Positions 23,781 through 31,648 of a DNA stretch of 64,000 nucleotides are shown one piece after another. Position numbers and translations under genes: made by a program. Under the pieces are notes generated by a model. That model made no database searches. It had not been told where the DNA came from and worked only from the letters and a program-made list of their open reading frames with translations. Location: NCBI RefSeq assembly GCF_011045115.1, contig NZ_JAAKZG010000012.1, positions 62,001-126,000 on the forward strand. The letters are read 5' to 3'. Numbering within the stretch: position 1 is the first letter of the stretch; each line of letters opens with the position of its first letter. The DNA is from Mesorhizobium zhangyense (GTDB lineage: Bacteria > Pseudomonadota > Alphaproteobacteria > Rhizobiales > Rhizobiaceae).

Positions 23781-25028
23781 ATGAGTGCAGTTCCCGATCA
23801 TGCCGCCATAGAAGCGCGTGATGCTGCCGATCCTTTGCGCCATATGCGCGATCGTTTCGTGCTGCCGCAGGGCGTCATCTATCTCGACGGCAACTCGCTG
23901 GGTGCAGCGCCAAAGAGCGCTTTCGCCGAACTCGACAAAGCAGCGCGCGAGGAATGGGCCGACGGCCTGATCCGCAGCTGGAACCGCGCCGGCTGGTTCG
24001 AACTCGCCGAACAGCTGGGCGACAGCGTCGGTCGCCTGATCGGCGCTGCCGCCGGCGAAACGGTGGTTTGCGACACCACCTCGGTCAATATCTACAAGGC
24101 ACTTCACGCCGCGCTCTGGCTGCGGCCGGAGCGCTCGGTGATCGTTGCCGAAGGCGGCAGTTTCCCGACCGACATCTACATGGCCGAAGGTGTCGCCGCG
24201 ACGCGGCCGGGTGTCACCATCCGCCTCGAAGGCGTCGATGCACCGGCGATCGAGGATTTGATAGACGAGCAGGTTGCCGTGGTTCTGGTAAATCACGTGA
24301 ACTACAAGAGCGGTGAGCTGTGCGACATGGCAGCGCTCACCCGCAAGGCGCATGAAGCAGGCGCGGTTATCATCTGGGACCTGTGCCATAGCGCCGGCGC
24401 GCTGCCGGTCGATCTTGACGGTGCCAATGCGGATTTCGCCGTTGGCTGCACTTATAAATATCTCAATGGCGGCCCCGGTGCGCCGGCGTTCATCTATGCG
24501 GCCAAGCGTCATCACGAACATATCCGCCAGCCGCTGACCGGCTGGTGGGGTCATGCCAAGCCCTTTGCCTTCGAGCAGGGCTATCAGGCCGGCTCGGGCA
24601 TTCGACGCTTTCTATGCGGTACGCAGCCGATCCTGTCTTTGCGAGCCTTGAAGGGCGCGCTCGATGTTTGGGACGATGTCGATATGACGCTTCTGCGCCA
24701 GAAGAGCATCGCGCTGACTGACCTGTTCATCGAACTGGTGGAGGCACGCTGCAGCGAATATGGCGTTACGCTGGTCGGGCCGCGGGAAGGCGCACGGCGC
24801 GGCAGCCAGGTGTCGTTTGCGCACCAGAATGCCTATGAGATCATGCAGGCGCTGATCGATCGCGGTGTCATCGGCGATTTCCGTGCGCCCAATGTCATGC
24901 GCTTCGGCTTCACGCCGCTCTATGTCGGCTATCGCGATGTTTGGGATGCGGTGGCGATCCTGCACGATATCCTGAAGACCGGCAGCTGGAAGCAGGAGCG
25001 CTTCGCGGTTCGCGCAGCCGTCACCTGA
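23781..25028 (+). CDS. kynU: Kynureninase
   Basis: 415-aa PLP-dependent kynureninase, which cleaves kynurenine to anthranilate plus alanine (or 3-hydroxykynurenine to 3-hydroxyanthranilate) in tryptophan catabolism. Motifs: VIYLDGNSLGAAPKSA near the N-terminus, CDTTSVNIYKALHAAL, IWDLCHSAGALPVDL (PLP pyridine-binding Asp), and CTYKYLNGGPGAPAF with the Schiff-base lysine. The start at 23781 (MSAVPDHAAIEARDA) gives family length; an in-frame GTG at 23703 would extend into the promoter. It stands alone: no kynA or kynB is in the window, so the rest of the pathway must be encoded elsewhere or kynU has another use. Confidence 0.95.
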   Translation: MSAVPDHAAIEARDAADPLRHMRDRFVLPQGVIYLDGNSLGAAPKSAFAELDKAAREEWADGLIRSWNRAGWFELAEQLGDSVGRLIGAAAGETVVCDTTSVNIYKALHAALWLRPERSVIVAEGGSFPTDIYMAEGVAATRPGVTIRLEGVDAPAIEDLIDEQVAVVLVNHVNYKSGELCDMAALTRKAHEAGAVIIWDLCHSAGALPVDLDGANADFAVGCTYKYLNGGPGAPAFIYAAKRHHEHIRQPLTGWWGHAKPFAFEQGYQAGSGIRRFLCGTQPILSLRALKGALDVWDDVDMTLLRQKSIALTDLFIELVEARCSEYGVTLVGPREGARRGSQVSFAHQNAYEIMQALIDRGVIGDFRAPNVMRFGFTPLYVGYRDVWDAVAILHDILKTGSWKQERFAVRAAVT

Positions 25029-25030
25029 TC

Positions 25031-25213
25031 TCAGGCATTCGCCGTTTTAGCGCGCCTGTCCCCGGAGGCTTCGATACCTTTTTCGAAGCTCTGGATGTGC
25101 TTTTCAAGTTCCGTGTTGTTCATGAAGGCGGTCAGGGTTGTGATGTCCTTGCCCCTATAAAGATCATGTACTTGCGCTGATTTCAGGCGAGCCAAAAGCT
25201 CGACGCGTTTCAT
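25031..25213 (-). CDS. Small 60-aa unknown protein
   Basis: 60-aa charged protein (MKRVELLARLKSAQVHDLYR at the start) without signal or membrane segment; the second half is helical (NNTELEKHIQSFEKGIEA). A strong AGGA ribosome-binding site six to nine bases before the ATG supports translation. It is convergent with kynU, 2 bases apart, and divergent from the copper ATPase gene. A 7-base-arm dyad and TTGACA hexamer upstream suggest its own regulated promoter (see 25253-25278), so a metal-stress role is conceivable. No family recognised. Confidence 0.6.
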   Translation of the reverse strand: MKRVELLARLKSAQVHDLYRGKDITTLTAFMNNTELEKHIQSFEKGIEASGDRRAKTANA

Positions 25214-25252
25214 TGCGAATCCTTTCTCTCATTGATTTGGGTGGATTCTCTG

Positions 25253-25278
25253 AAGGGGTAACTTCACCCCTTTGTCAA
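25253..25278 (-). promoter_or_regulatory. Dyad and TTGACA upstream of the 60-aa gene
   Basis: On the minus strand, TTGACA (25278-25273) is followed immediately by a dyad AAGGGGT-6-ACCCCTT (25272-25253). The placement of a dyad right after the -35 resembles MerR-family promoters with long spacers, but the hexamer at a 19-base spacing (TCAGAG) is a poor -10. The dyad is clear; the regulator is unknown. Confidence 0.5.
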
Positions 25279-25304
25279 TCGTTCCGAAATAAAAGGAATA
25301 GGCC

Positions 25305-25335
25305 TTGACCTTCCAGTTGCTGGAAGCCTTACGTT
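25305..25335 (+). promoter_or_regulatory. CueR/HmrR-type copper-responsive promoter of the P1B ATPase
   Basis: -35 TTGACC (25305-25310), a 19-base spacer (TTCCAGTTGCTGGAAGCCT) and -10 TACGTT (25330-25335). Within it is a perfect dyad CTTCCAG-ttg-CTGGAAG (25310-25326). A 19-base spacer with a CCTTCCAG-type dyad is the hallmark of MerR-family metal-activated promoters, specifically CueR/HmrR copper promoters. The regulator gene lies at 27881. Predicted transcription start near 25342, giving a short leader. Confidence 0.85.
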
Positions 25336-25371
25336 CAGTTCCTACATAAGACCGGCATGGGAATTGAAGTC

Positions 25372-27861
25372 ATGGATCATCATCACGAACACGCAAATTG
25401 CTGCGGCGCGCATGGCGGAAACGCTGCCGCCGAGGTCGTTCGTGATCCGGTCTGCGGCATGACCGTCGATCCGGCGGCGGGAAAGCCGACGGCGCAATAT
25501 GGCGGGCACGTCTATCATTTCTGCAGCGCCTCCTGCCGCGAGAAGTTCACCAAGGCCCCCGATGCCTATCTCGAAGCCGTCGATCCTGTCTGCGGCATGA
25601 AGGTCAGCCGTGCAACGGCCAAGCATTTTGCCCGCCACGAAGGGCAGGGCTTCTACTTCTGCTCGGCGGGTTGCAAGACGAAGTTCGAGGCTGAGCCGGC
25701 AAAATATCTGGGCGACCGCCCGGCGCCGCAGGCGATGCCGAAGGGTACGCAATATACCTGCCCGATGCATCCTGAGATCGTCCGTGACAAGCCCGGTTCC
25801 TGCCCGAAATGCGGCATGGCGCTGGAGCCGATGGGCGTTCCTACAGGTGACGAGGGGCCGAACCCCGAGCTTGTCGATTTCACGCATCGTTTCTGGGTCA
25901 GTGCCGCGCTCTCGATCCCGCTTCTGATCCTGACTATGGGGCCGATGGTTGGCCTGCCGGTGCGCGACTGGTTCGGCGAAAAGCTTGCGGTCTGGATCGA
26001 GCTCGCGCTGGCCACGCCGGTCGTGTTGTGGGCGGCGCTGCCCTTCTTCCATCGCGGTTGGGAATCGATCGTCAATCGCAGCCCGAACATGTGGACGCTG
26101 ATCTCGCTCGGCGTTGGCGCGGCCTATCTCTACAGTGTCGTGGCGACGCTGTTTCCCGATGCGTTCCCGCACACATTCCGGGGTCACGGTGGGGCGGTTC
26201 CCGTCTATTTCGAGGCGGCGGCCGTCATCATCGCGCTGGTGTTTCTTGGTCAGGTGCTTGAGCTGAAGGCGCGCGAGCGCACCGGTTCTGCCATCAGGGC
26301 GCTGCTCGACCTTGCGCCGAAGACCGCACGATTGATCCATGCCGACGGGTCGGAAGCCGACGTGCCGCTGGAAGAGGTCAAGACCGGCGACCGGCTGCGT
26401 GTCCGGCCGGGCGACAGCGTTCCTGTCGACGGGTCTGTGCTCGAGGGCCGTTCCTCGATCGATGAATCGATGATCACCGGTGAGGCCGTGCCGCTCGAAA
26501 AGACCACCGGCGACCGCGTTACCGGCGGCACGATCAACAAGAATGGCTCGCTGATCATCAAGGCCGAAAAGGTCGGCGCGGACACGGTGCTTTCGCAGAT
26601 CGTTGAGCTGGTCGCCAAGGCGCAGCGTTCGCGTGCGCCGATCCAGGGGTTGGCCGATCGCGTCGCCTATTATTTCGTGCCGGCGGTGGTGCTGGTGGCG
26701 ATCGCCGCCTTCATAGTGTGGGCGCTGTTCGGGCCGGAGCCGAGCATGATCTTCGCCATCGTCTCGGCGGTTTCGGTGCTGATCATTGCTTGTCCCTGTG
26801 CGCTCGGGCTTGCCACACCCATGTCGATCATGACCGCGACGGGCAGAGGCGCGCATGCCGGCGTGCTGATCAAGGATGCGGAAGCGCTGGAGCGTTTCGC
26901 CGGCGTGGACACACTGATCGTCGACAAGACCGGCACACTGACCGAAGGCAGACCGGTGCTGACCGATGTGGTCACGGTGAATGGTTTCGCCGAGGACGAA
27001 CTGCTGGCGCTTGCCGCGACGCTGGAAAAAGGCTCCGAGCATCCGCTGGCTGACGCGATCGTTGAAGGTGCCAAGACGCGCGGCGTGAAACTGCTTGAGG
27101 CCAAGGATTTCGAGGCGGTGACGGGCAAGGGTGTCCGGGGCGTCGTTGGCGCAAAGCATGTCGTGCTCGGCAATGCCGCGATGCTGAAAGAGATCAAGGT
27201 CAACGCTGGCGAATTGAGTGCCAAGGCGGATGCACTCCGGGCCGACGGCAAGACGGCGATGTTCGTCGCCGTCGATGGCAAGCTTGCCGGCATCGTCGCT
27301 GTCGCCGATCCGATCAAGAAGACCACGGTCGAGGCGATCAAGGCGCTGCATGAAAGCGGGCTGAAGATCATCATGGCCACCGGCGACAATGAGCGCACGG
27401 CCAAAGCGGTCGCCGCCAAGCTCGGCATCGATGAGGTTCGCGCCGATGTCCTGCCGGAAGGCAAGAAAGCGCTGGTAGACGAACTGCGCGCCAAGGGTGC
27501 CAGGATCGCCATGGCCGGCGATGGCGTCAACGACGCGCCGGCGCTTGCGGCTGCCGATGTCGGCATTGCCATGGGAACCGGGGCCGACGTCGCCGTGGAA
27601 AGTGCGGGTATCACGCTGGTGAAGGGTGATCTCAACGGCATCGTGCGGGCCCGCACGCTGGCGCAGGCGACGATCCGCAACATCAAGCAGAACCTGTTCT
27701 TCGCCTTCATCTACAATCTGCTCGGCGTGCCGGTGGCGGCGGGCGTGCTCTATCCGATCTTCGGGATGTTGCTGTCGCCAATGCTGGCCGCTGCCGCGAT
27801 GAGCCTGTCGTCGGTGTCGGTGATTGCCAATGCGCTGCGGCTCAGGACGCTGAAGCTTTGA
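25372..27861 (+). CDS. copA: Copper-translocating P1B-type ATPase (CopA/ActP)
   Basis: 829-aa P1B ATPase for Cu(I) export. The N-terminus has a His/Cys-rich start (MDHHHEHANCCGAHGG), two YHS domains (DPVCGMTVD and DPVCGMKVS) and a heavy-metal-binding segment (YTCPMHPEI then CPKCGMAL). The core shows TGES-equivalent TGEAVP, the transmembrane metal site IIACPCALGLATP (C474-P-C476), the phosphorylation motif DKTGTLTEG (D518), HP locus SEHPLADAI, and GDGVNDAPAL. The ATG at 25372 is preceded by GGGAA and fits the predicted transcript start; ATG at 25357 is an alternative adding five residues. Instead of classical HMA domains it relies on the YHS/HMBD modules. First gene of the copper operon. Confidence 0.93.
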   Translation: MDHHHEHANCCGAHGGNAAAEVVRDPVCGMTVDPAAGKPTAQYGGHVYHFCSASCREKFTKAPDAYLEAVDPVCGMKVSRATAKHFARHEGQGFYFCSAGCKTKFEAEPAKYLGDRPAPQAMPKGTQYTCPMHPEIVRDKPGSCPKCGMALEPMGVPTGDEGPNPELVDFTHRFWVSAALSIPLLILTMGPMVGLPVRDWFGEKLAVWIELALATPVVLWAALPFFHRGWESIVNRSPNMWTLISLGVGAAYLYSVVATLFPDAFPHTFRGHGGAVPVYFEAAAVIIALVFLGQVLELKARERTGSAIRALLDLAPKTARLIHADGSEADVPLEEVKTGDRLRVRPGDSVPVDGSVLEGRSSIDESMITGEAVPLEKTTGDRVTGGTINKNGSLIIKAEKVGADTVLSQIVELVAKAQRSRAPIQGLADRVAYYFVPAVVLVAIAAFIVWALFGPEPSMIFAIVSAVSVLIIACPCALGLATPMSIMTATGRGAHAGVLIKDAEALERFAGVDTLIVDKTGTLTEGRPVLTDVVTVNGFAEDELLALAATLEKGSEHPLADAIVEGAKTRGVKLLEAKDFEAVTGKGVRGVVGAKHVVLGNAAMLKEIKVNAGELSAKADALRADGKTAMFVAVDGKLAGIVAVADPIKKTTVEAIKALHESGLKIIMATGDNERTAKAVAAKLGIDEVRADVLPEGKKALVDELRAKGARIAMAGDGVNDAPALAAADVGIAMGTGADVAVESAGITLVKGDLNGIVRARTLAQATIRNIKQNLFFAFIYNLLGVPVAAGVLYPIFGMLLSPMLAAAAMSLSSVSVIANALRLRTLKL

Positions 27862-27880
27862 ATTTCTGGAGACGAGAACC

Positions 27881-28324
27881 ATGAATATCGGTGACGCATC
27901 CGACCGCTCCGGCCTTCCGGCCAAGACGATCCGCTATTACGAGGATATCGGGCTGCTCAAGCCCGGCCGCGCCGAAAACGGCTACCGCGACTATTCATCG
28001 AGCGATGTGCATCGACTGAAATTCCTGCAGCGTTCGCGCAGCCTCGGTTTCTCGGTCGAGGAATGCCGCCAGCTTCTGTCGCTTTATGGCGATACAGCCC
28101 GCGAGAGCGCGGATGTGAAGGCTATGGCCGAGGTCAAGCTCGGCGAAGTCGACCGCAAGATTGCCGAACTCATCGAGCTTCGTGGTGTGCTGCAGCACCT
28201 CGTCCACAATTGCCACGGCGATGCGCGGCCCGATTGCCCGATACTCGACGATCTTTCCGGCAAAGCACCGCGCGATCCTTCGCCTGCCGAGGCGGCGGAA
28301 CATTCATCCCCTTCCAAGCACTGA
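27881..28324 (+). CDS. cueR: MerR-family copper regulator (CueR/HmrR)
   Basis: 147-aa MerR-family regulator. Winged helix: MNIGDASDRSGLPAKTIRYY (1-20), typical wing residues GLLKPGRAENGYRDY. The C-terminal metal loop contains C111-HGDARPD-C119-P, the spacing and surroundings (C-x7-C) of Cu(I)-sensing CueR/HmrR. It binds the dyad at 25310-25326 and activates the ATPase gene when copper rises (family knowledge). It lies 19 bases after the ATPase gene and 14 bases before the DUF305 gene, so the operon carries its own regulator. The C-terminal extension past residue 125 is longer than in E. coli CueR and is Pro/Ser/His-rich. Confidence 0.92.
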   Translation: MNIGDASDRSGLPAKTIRYYEDIGLLKPGRAENGYRDYSSSDVHRLKFLQRSRSLGFSVEECRQLLSLYGDTARESADVKAMAEVKLGEVDRKIAELIELRGVLQHLVHNCHGDARPDCPILDDLSGKAPRDPSPAEAAEHSSPSKH

Positions 28325-28338
28325 AACAGGAGATTTCC

Positions 28339-28734
28339 ATGACTTCACAACGCAAGCTCGTAGCGCTTTCGGCTGCCCTTTTGCTGGGTGCCGGCATAGC
28401 CGGGGCCGCACTCGCGCAGACTGACCATAGCGGCCATAATATGAGCGGCATGGCGGCTACCGCCGGGGCGGAGACGCCCGCGGCCAAGGGCTATATAAAG
28501 GCGATGGACGCGATGCACGAGGCGATGGGCTCGGTGGATTATACGGGCGATCCCGACATCGATTTCGCGCGCGGCATGATCCCGCATCACCAGGCTGCCA
28601 TAGACATGGCCAAGGTTCAGCTCGAATACGGCAAGGACCCGGAAATCCGCAAGCTTTCCGAAGACATCATCAAGGCGCAAGAAGGCGAGATCAAGCAGCT
28701 CAACGAATGGCTGGCGGCACATCCGGCGAAGTGA
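28339..28734 (+). CDS. Periplasmic DUF305 protein (CopM-type copper chaperone)
   Basis: 131-aa exported DUF305 protein. It has a classical signal peptide (KLVALSAALLLGAGIAGAAL, cleavage near residue 26, ALAQ), then a Met/His-rich stretch (QTDHSGHNMSGMAA) and the family core DFARGMIPHHQAAIDMAKVQ followed by SEDIIKAQEGEIKQLNEWL. DUF305/CopM proteins bind copper in the periplasm (family knowledge). AGGAG precedes the ATG at 28339. Third gene of the copper operon. An alternative role as a general metal-binding protein is possible; the context favours copper. Confidence 0.88.
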   Translation: MTSQRKLVALSAALLLGAGIAGAALAQTDHSGHNMSGMAATAGAETPAAKGYIKAMDAMHEAMGSVDYTGDPDIDFARGMIPHHQAAIDMAKVQLEYGKDPEIRKLSEDIIKAQEGEIKQLNEWLAAHPAK

Positions 28735-28770
28735 GTGGTCTTTAGACGGTTCCGGTCTTGATGGAAACAG

Positions 28771-28890
28771 CCCTCACCCTTACCCTCTCCCCGTGAAGAA
28801 CGGGGAGAGGGGGTCGCCAGCGTTGCGGCCAGCCTCCTTCTCCCCGTCACTATACGGGGAGAAGGTCGCGGCAGCGGGATGAGGGGCAAT
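28771..28890. repeat. Palindromic intergenic mosaic repeat (RIME-like)
   Basis: Between the convergent DUF305 and phosphofructokinase genes lies a compound palindrome. Hairpin 1 pairs CCCTCTCCCCGT (28783-28794) with its complement (28800-28811); hairpin 2 pairs CCTTCTCCCCGT (28836-28847) with 28854-28865; outer arms CCCTCACCCT and GGGATGAGGGG can also pair. This pattern matches the repetitive mosaic elements scattered between rhizobial genes. It may act as a bidirectional terminator. Family name is by resemblance only. Confidence 0.7.
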
Positions 28891-28911
28891 TCTGCCTGAG
28901 GTGGAAACGAT

Positions 28912-30078
28912 CTAAACGAAGGGCTTGCCGACCTGATACTTCCCCGGCACCAGCCGGTTCAGATAGGCGATACCCTTGTCGGAAAGCTCGTTGATATCCG
29001 GCTTCAGGAAATCGTCGGGCATGTGGCGGGTCTTGCCCGCCACGGCTGAAAGCGGAACCAGCTTCATCACCGTCTTGTTGCCGTCGAACTGGAGGGCGAC
29101 CGAACCGCCGCCCTGTGCTGCGGCTTCCACGGCAAACGCACCGGCGTTGAACGCCTCGTGAGAGTCGGTGTCGTTGATCGCGCCGATATAGCCGCGCGGC
29201 ATGTAGCCCAGTGCATCGACACGGGCCCGCGTTCCGGGCAGGCCGTCGCGCAGCGCATGCTCGAAGGCGAGGCCGAGATCGCCGCCGGACAGTTTCAGAT
29301 TGCCATGGGCGTCGCGCTCGAGGCGATCGGGCGGCACAATGCTTTCCACCAGTGATTTGCCATCCGCCGTGCTCACGCCTTCGGAGACGGCAACGATGCA
29401 GCGCTTGTAGCGGCCGAGCGTGGCGCGGACGTCATTGATGAAGCGCGGCACTGAAAAAGCCCGCTCCGGCACGTAGAGAAGATGCGGGCCGCTGTCCTCG
29501 TCATCGCGCCAGGCAGCGGCAGCGGCGGTCAGGAAGCCGGCGTGACGGCCCATGACGATGCCGACATAGACACCGGGCAAAGCGCGGAAATCGAGATCGA
29601 CGCTCAGAAACGCGCCGGCGACGAATTCGCCGGCGGAAATGAAACCCGGCGTGTGGTCGTTCTCGACGAGGTCGTTGTCGATCGTCTTGGGTGCATGGAC
29701 GAAGGCGATCGAGCCGCCCGAAGCATCGGCCAGTATCTGCTGCGTGCCCGCCGTATCGTTGCCGCCGATATAGATGAAGGCGTCCGCGCCTACCTTTTTC
29801 AGGCCGGCAAACACGAGCTCGCAATAGGCCGCATCCGGTTTGTCGCGAGTGCTGCCGAGGGCGGCGCCCGGCGTCGTGCCAACGCGGCGCAACTGTTCTT
29901 CCGGTACGTCGGAGAGTTCGACGTAGTCGCCATCACGAATGCCGCGCACGCCGTGACGGGCGCCCAGAATCCGGGCATCCGGGTGGCGTTTCTGGATTTC
30001 GATGACCGCTCCCACCATGGTCTGGTTGATGACCGCCGTAGGTCCGCCGCCTTGAGCGATCACGAATGTTGCAGCCAT
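28912..30078 (-). CDS. pfp: Pyrophosphate-type 6-phosphofructokinase
   Basis: 388-aa phosphofructokinase of the PPi-dependent group, converting fructose-6-phosphate and PPi to fructose-1,6-bisphosphate and back. The two discriminating positions both indicate PPi: GGNDT (105-109) has Asp where ATP enzymes have Gly, and PKTIDND (130-136) has Lys where they have Gly. Other motifs are GGGPTAVINQ (10-19) and GIVMGRHAGF. Start at 30078 (MAATFVIAQGGG) with GAGAGG upstream; a longer in-frame opening lacks homology. It is convergent with the DUF305 gene and divergent from gabT. The cofactor is an inference from these residues. Confidence 0.9.
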   Translation of the reverse strand: MAATFVIAQGGGPTAVINQTMVGAVIEIQKRHPDARILGARHGVRGIRDGDYVELSDVPEEQLRRVGTTPGAALGSTRDKPDAAYCELVFAGLKKVGADAFIYIGGNDTAGTQQILADASGGSIAFVHAPKTIDNDLVENDHTPGFISAGEFVAGAFLSVDLDFRALPGVYVGIVMGRHAGFLTAAAAAWRDDEDSGPHLLYVPERAFSVPRFINDVRATLGRYKRCIVAVSEGVSTADGKSLVESIVPPDRLERDAHGNLKLSGGDLGLAFEHALRDGLPGTRARVDALGYMPRGYIGAINDTDSHEAFNAGAFAVEAAAQGGGSVALQFDGNKTVMKLVPLSAVAGKTRHMPDDFLKPDINELSDKGIAYLNRLVPGKYQVGKPFV

Positions 30079-30286
30079 CCAGGTATTCCTCTCGAATTGT
30101 TTGCGGCATGATTGCGCGCTTGCCGGTTTGGCGCAACATGCTTGGCACAAAAGCGGGTATTATCCGATCGATTGCGGCTCCCTCGCTGGAACCATGCAAT
30201 CTTTCGCGCTGGCTGCATGGAGTACCGTTGCCGCCGGCATGCTGCATCGAATAGATGGGCGGAACGATTTTTGAATGAGGAATGTC

Positions 30287-31573
30287 ATGACAAGCAATGC
30301 TTCTCTCCAGTCCCGCCGGGTCGCGGCGATACCGCGCGGCGTGGCGACGGCCTATCCGGTATTCGCAAAGCGCGCCGAAGGATCCGAGATCTGGGATGTC
30401 GATGACAAGCGCTATGTCGATTTCGGCGGCGGCATCGCCGTGCTCAACACCGGCCATCGCCATCCGAAGGTCATTGCCGCCGTGCGCGAGCAGCTTGACG
30501 CCTTCACGCATACGGCCTTCCAGATCGTGCCTTACGAGCCCTATATCGAGCTCTGCGAGAAGCTGAACGCGCTGGCTCCTTTCAAGGGCGAAGCCAAGAG
30601 CATCCTGTTTTCGACCGGCGCGGAAGCCGTCGAGAACGCGGTCAAGATCGCACGTGCTGCCACCGGGCGCACCAATGTGATTGCCTTCACCGGCGCTTTC
30701 CACGGCCGCACGCTGATGACCAGCGCGCTCACCGGCAAGGTCGCGCCCTACAAGAAGAAGTTCGGACCGATGCCCGGCGGCATCTGGCATGTGCCGTTCC
30801 CCGTTTCGCAGCTCGGCACGACGGTGGCCGACACATTGAAGGCAATCGAGTATCTGTTCCGTGCAGATGTGGACCCGGTGAACGTCGCCGCCTTCATCAT
30901 CGAGCCGGTTCAGGGCGAGGGCGGTTTCCATCCCGCGCCGACCGAGCTTCTGGAAGCGCTGCGCAAGCTCTGCGACCAGCATGGCATCCTTTTGATCGCC
31001 GATGAGGTCCAGACCGGCTTTGCCCGCACCGGCAAGATGTTCGGCATCGAAAACAGCGGCGTCGAGCCGGACCTGCTGACGATCGCGAAATCGCTTGCCG
31101 GCGGCTTCCCGCTTTCGGGCGTCATCGGCCGCGCCGAGATCATGGATGCCGCCGAGCCCGGCGGTCTTGGCGGCACCTATGCCGGCAGCCCCATTGCGTG
31201 TGCGGCAGCGCTGGCCGTGCTCGACGTGATTGCCGAGGAAAAGCTGATCGATCGCGCCAATTCACTCGGCGATCGCATCAAGGGCGAACTGGCCCGCTTT
31301 GCCCGGCGCAACGACACGGTGGCGATGTCAGCCATCCGCGGACCGGGCGCGATGGTCGCGTTCGATATCGTGAAGGGCCGCGGAAGCGAGGAGCCCGACG
31401 CCGACGCGACGAAGCGCGTGACAACGGCAGCACTTGCCGAAGGTCTGGTGCTTCTCTCCTGCGGCGTGAACGCCAACACGATCCGCATCCTCATGCCGCT
31501 GACGATCTCCGACGAGATCCTCGCCGAGGGCCTGGGCAAGCTTGAAAAGGCGCTGGTCGCAGCCAACGCCTGA
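30287..31573 (+). CDS. gabT: 4-aminobutyrate aminotransferase
   Basis: 428-aa class-III PLP aminotransferase of the GABA transaminase type, transferring the amino group of 4-aminobutyrate to 2-oxoglutarate to give succinate semialdehyde. Motifs: SILFSTGAEAVENAVKIARA, FTGAFHGRTLMTSALTG, the PLP-Asp segment IADEVQTGFARTGKMF, and the Schiff-base Lys268 in TIAKSLAGGFPLSG. Start at 30287 (MTSNASLQSRRVAAIPRG) with GAGGAA upstream. It is a single-gene unit ending at a strong terminator hairpin. No succinate semialdehyde dehydrogenase gene is adjacent. Confidence 0.92.
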   Translation: MTSNASLQSRRVAAIPRGVATAYPVFAKRAEGSEIWDVDDKRYVDFGGGIAVLNTGHRHPKVIAAVREQLDAFTHTAFQIVPYEPYIELCEKLNALAPFKGEAKSILFSTGAEAVENAVKIARAATGRTNVIAFTGAFHGRTLMTSALTGKVAPYKKKFGPMPGGIWHVPFPVSQLGTTVADTLKAIEYLFRADVDPVNVAAFIIEPVQGEGGFHPAPTELLEALRKLCDQHGILLIADEVQTGFARTGKMFGIENSGVEPDLLTIAKSLAGGFPLSGVIGRAEIMDAAEPGGLGGTYAGSPIACAAALAVLDVIAEEKLIDRANSLGDRIKGELARFARRNDTVAMSAIRGPGAMVAFDIVKGRGSEEPDADATKRVTTAALAEGLVLLSCGVNANTIRILMPLTISDEILAEGLGKLEKALVAANA

Positions 31574-31592
31574 GATCGGTTTACTTAAAGCA

Positions 31593-31624
31593 GAAACGCC
31601 GGCGGTCATCACCGCCGGCGTTTC
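31593..31624. terminator. Bidirectional intrinsic terminator between gabT and ldt
   Basis: A perfect 14-base-arm hairpin (31593-31606 with 31611-31624, loop catc) lies 20 bases after gabT and 25 bases after the convergent L,D-transpeptidase gene. The arms begin with GAAAC and end with GTTTC, leaving T-rich sides in both directions, so it can terminate both transcripts. Confidence 0.85.
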
Positions 31625-31648
31625 TGTTTCTGAGGATCAGAGAAGGGG

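Noticed and set aside
25342..27924. An 860-codon open frame on the minus strand opposite the copper ATPase gene
   Set aside because: It lacks any recognisable domain, is rich in Arg/His/Gly as expected for the antisense of GC-rich coding DNA, and the plus-strand gene has all P1B-ATPase motifs.
28771..28890. Repeated GC-rich palindromes considered as a CRISPR array
   Set aside because: Only two non-identical hairpins, no regular spacers, no cas genes.
29933..30982. A 349-codon minus-strand frame opposite gabT and extending into pfp
   Set aside because: Antisense-like composition and conflict with two well-supported genes.
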